From assembly GCA_947568835.1 (NCBI GenBank), contig OX387607.1, forward strand, positions 8,069,201 to 8,133,200: DNA of 64,000 bases. Reading direction: 5' to 3'. A model generated the notes under the pieces. It searched no databases and was not told where the DNA came from. It was given only the letters and a program-made list of their open reading frames with translations. Below, in pieces: positions 61,994-64,000 of the stretch (position 1 is the first letter of the stretch; each line of letters begins with the position of its first letter). The position numbers were made by a program, and so were the translations under genes. The stretch comes from Protonemura montana (lineage: Eukaryota > Arthropoda > Insecta > Plecoptera > Nemouridae).

Positions 61994-62014
61994 GGGGGGG
62001 GGGGGGGGGGGGGG
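61994..62014. repeat. G homopolymer, 21 nt
   Basis: An uninterrupted G run following GGTCGCCC. Confidence 0.9.
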
Positions 62015-62453
62015 TCTCTCCTTATTACAGATTTCCATATTCGTGAGACTTTACTATGGTCGATGTCTGCAGGACTAGAGCTGGTCTAGTGGCCAAAGGC
62101 GAAAGTTCTAGTAGCCGAAGAGTGGTTAACTCTAATCATGGACTCAATTATACGTCTGAAAGATCTAGCAAGAATCGTGGTCTTCTGGCAAGATGGCCGT
62201 AAACTACGACAACGAATTACGACAACGTAAGTACACACGAATTATTGCCACAGATCTCCGTTGAAATATTGTTAAAAGCTACTTGTCTGTTCACGCCAGC
62301 ATTAAAACGAAAGGATAGGAATTAGGTCTTGTGCAAGGAAAATAACCCGACATACAAAAGCGGCCAAAGACCAAGGACCACGCATTTCAACATTCGCTTC
62401 ACATTCTATTCCAATCAAGTGTCGTTAAACACAGAAACGTTTAAAAAAAAACT

Positions 62454-63200
62454 TTAAATAGGAATAATTGTGAACCCTCCTTCCCGCGAGCTGATAAGCG
62501 TTGTGATAGCTGAAGCGAAGTGCTCGTTGAATTTATTTGCTACCAATTTGGGAGAGGTGAACTCTACATTATTATCTTCCAGCGTGATAATTTCTTTCGG
62601 AGCTCTACCGTTTAATATGCGACATTTCCCGATTAGGTTCCACGCAGCTCTGGGTTTGTTTGTGGCTTCGTCAATATTTCGTGCGAACTCGTCCCGCTTT
62701 GATTTCTTTATGGCGAACGAATAGCCGCATTTTAACGCTTTGTAATCCCTATTTAACACCTCTTTAAAGCCCGATTGTACCACTTGGGCATAAGCTATCT
62801 TCATGCGCTTTGAGAGGTCGTTAAGTTCGGGGGTGAACCACTCTGGTTGTCTGCGGTTACCTGTCGTCGCACGACGCGTCATTAGAGGAAACGCATGGTC
62901 AAACGCCTCCTTAAAAATGGCTGAAAATGCATCATATTTACCATCCATGGTGGATTTGTTGAATGCATTGTCCCAACTGCATTCGTTTAATACTCGCAAG
63001 AACTTGTCTGTGGTATTCTTCGAAAAACTCCTTTTTGAAATTAACTCGCGCTTCTTTGGTTTGTTTCTTGGTTCCTTGAAACTAAATGTTAAGATTGCGG
63101 TGATCATATAGGTCCAGGTCCATCACCGTGCAGTTTGATATTTCATCGTCGATGTTGGTAAATAGATTGTCTACGCAGGTGCTTGATCTCCATCAATTTA
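62454..63200 (-). mobile_element. LINE fragment: end of endonuclease domain and linker before the RT
   Basis: The minus strand from about 63190 encodes TCVDNLFTNIDDEIS then a DH motif, the typical C-terminal end of LINE apurinic endonucleases (DNIFTN...SDH). After one frameshift near 63107 it continues as ILTFSFKEPRNK, CSWDNAFNK, PEWFTPELNDL, AAWNLIGKC and VANKFNEHF, the usual linker before the reverse transcriptase of Jockey/CR1-type LINEs. The copy ends at about 62454 before any RT motif, so it lacks both the start of ORF2 and the RT. Clade is not settled. Confidence 0.8.
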
Positions 63201-64000
63201 TACCTCAACGATTGATATACACGTAACGAAATTCAAAAGCGATTTAATGATGGAGATCATTTGAGCGTGAAAAGTCTCAAAAGCGAGTAAGCCTACGAGA
63301 AACATCGAAATTAAATTTCATACGACAGTGGCACCATCTAGCGGGGTGTTCCGGTACTCTGCATTTTTGTCGGTAAAGAAGCTGTTTGGCGGCCATATTT
63401 TACGCAGAAAGTTTAACATTAACGTTCTGCCTCTACCTATAACCTGCACACTCAACGGTATAACATGAATGTTTAAAAACCTGTAGATAATTGCAGCGCC
63501 TCACGCTCGTAAAGTCAACTTTCTTGATAGATTCTTGAACGCGATATGTCGAAACAGCAATAAAGACTTCCCTGCCTCCCAGGATTGTGACTGGAACCAT
63601 CGTACGAGAAACAGAACTCCTCTGGGGTGCTGATTCGGAGCCAGAGGCCACTCAACAAGTGCGTAACTCCCAGGAAGAGTTCAGCACGCCACGGGCATCG
63701 TGGCTCTTATCCCCGTGCATTGATCAATAGAAAAGACAGGGGTTGGGGGACATCGCATAAGTCGGGTTATCTGCATAGAAGGACATCGGTAGTCGAAGAG
63801 CGGTTGCATGCGAGTGAAATCCAGATTTTTTGATAGATCATTTTGACAATGGTAGGTACTGCCAGTTGTACTTAGGGCCACCAAAAGCCAATTGCTGTTT
63901 GAAATAGTTATTTACGAATATCTGTGCAAACTAAATATCATTTTTTATTTTGCTGTGAAGATAAAGGCCCGAAACCATTTGATTGGTGACACAGTATTCT
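63201..64000. other. Right-edge stretch, nothing recognised
   Basis: Short ORFs on both strands show no homology that I can name. Earlier endonuclease sequence of the LINE at 62454-63200 would be expected here on the minus strand but was not recognised, so the LINE copy is probably 5'-truncated. Confidence 0.5.

Larger units (their letters stand above)
51627..62400. other. Long stretch without a recognised gene (intergenic, or first NUP88 intron)
   Basis: ORFs on both strands are short or low-complexity and show no family I recognise. Visible items are a CpG-rich patch at about 52300-53000, a CGCCT pentamer run near 53856-53880, pyrimidine-rich DNA at about 54270-54370, a degenerate minisatellite at 54558-54735, A-rich DNA near 57908-57950, and G homopolymers at 57255, 61286 and 61994. 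The missing first NUP88 exon was sought on the minus strand here and not found. Confidence 0.5.

Noticed and set aside
61900-62000. Minus-strand GAGCTGGTAGAGCGG near 61970 as a tRNA gene
   Set aside because: Only an A-box-like match; no B-box at the proper distance and no cloverleaf.
1-64000. CRISPR array, operon-like cluster or other prokaryotic system
   Set aside because: No regularly spaced repeats; all recognised genes are spliced or nested eukaryotic genes.

Overview
The window is animal nuclear DNA, most likely from an arthropod. It has spliced genes with GT-AG introns of about 0.1 to 4 kb, a KDM2 of invertebrate type, and an interspersed mix of Penelope-like, LINE, hAT and short non-autonomous repeats. 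Species cannot be fixed from the sequence. Exons were joined by eye from splice sites and reading phase; each complete model sums to a multiple of three, which is the main internal check.

Layout. 1-800: C-terminal part of a Penelope-like retroelement (minus), cut by the window edge. 3.5-17 kb: complete KDM2 histone demethylase gene (plus; JmjC, CXXC, PHD, F-box, LRR). 19.3-23.5 kb: two tandem minus-strand genes for secreted CUB-domain proteins with the same intron phase at the same place. 24.15-31.4 kb: a plus-strand type II membrane protein with a divergent JmjC/cupin-like fold; its largest intron contains an intact, intronless TOMM70 (27.8-29.5 kb, same strand). 31.4-37.3 kb: no protein gene seen, but a run of tRNA-like/pol III box-like segments. 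37.3-50.0 kb: nine exons of NUP88 on the minus strand, lacking the 5' end and probably one internal exon; one NUP88 intron carries, on the opposite strand, a three-exon gene for a small secreted Kazal-type inhibitor. 50.1-51.6 kb: a non-autonomous hAT transposon with terminal inverted repeats and a degenerate 8-bp target duplication. 51.6-62.4 kb: no recognisable gene; this is intergenic, or the first NUP88 intron if the missing exons lie beyond 64 kb. 62.45-63.2 kb: a LINE fragment (minus).

The genes are not a pathway. KDM2 is a chromatin regulator, TOMM70 a mitochondrial import receptor, NUP88 a nuclear pore component, and the CUB and Kazal products are secreted. The notable structural point is nesting: one gene inside an intron on the same strand (TOMM70) and one inside an intron on the opposite strand (Kazal). 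No new defence-like or operon-like system was recognised. The least explained parts are the tRNA-like cluster at 33.3-35.9 kb, the catalytically doubtful JmjC-like membrane protein, and the run of long G homopolymers.
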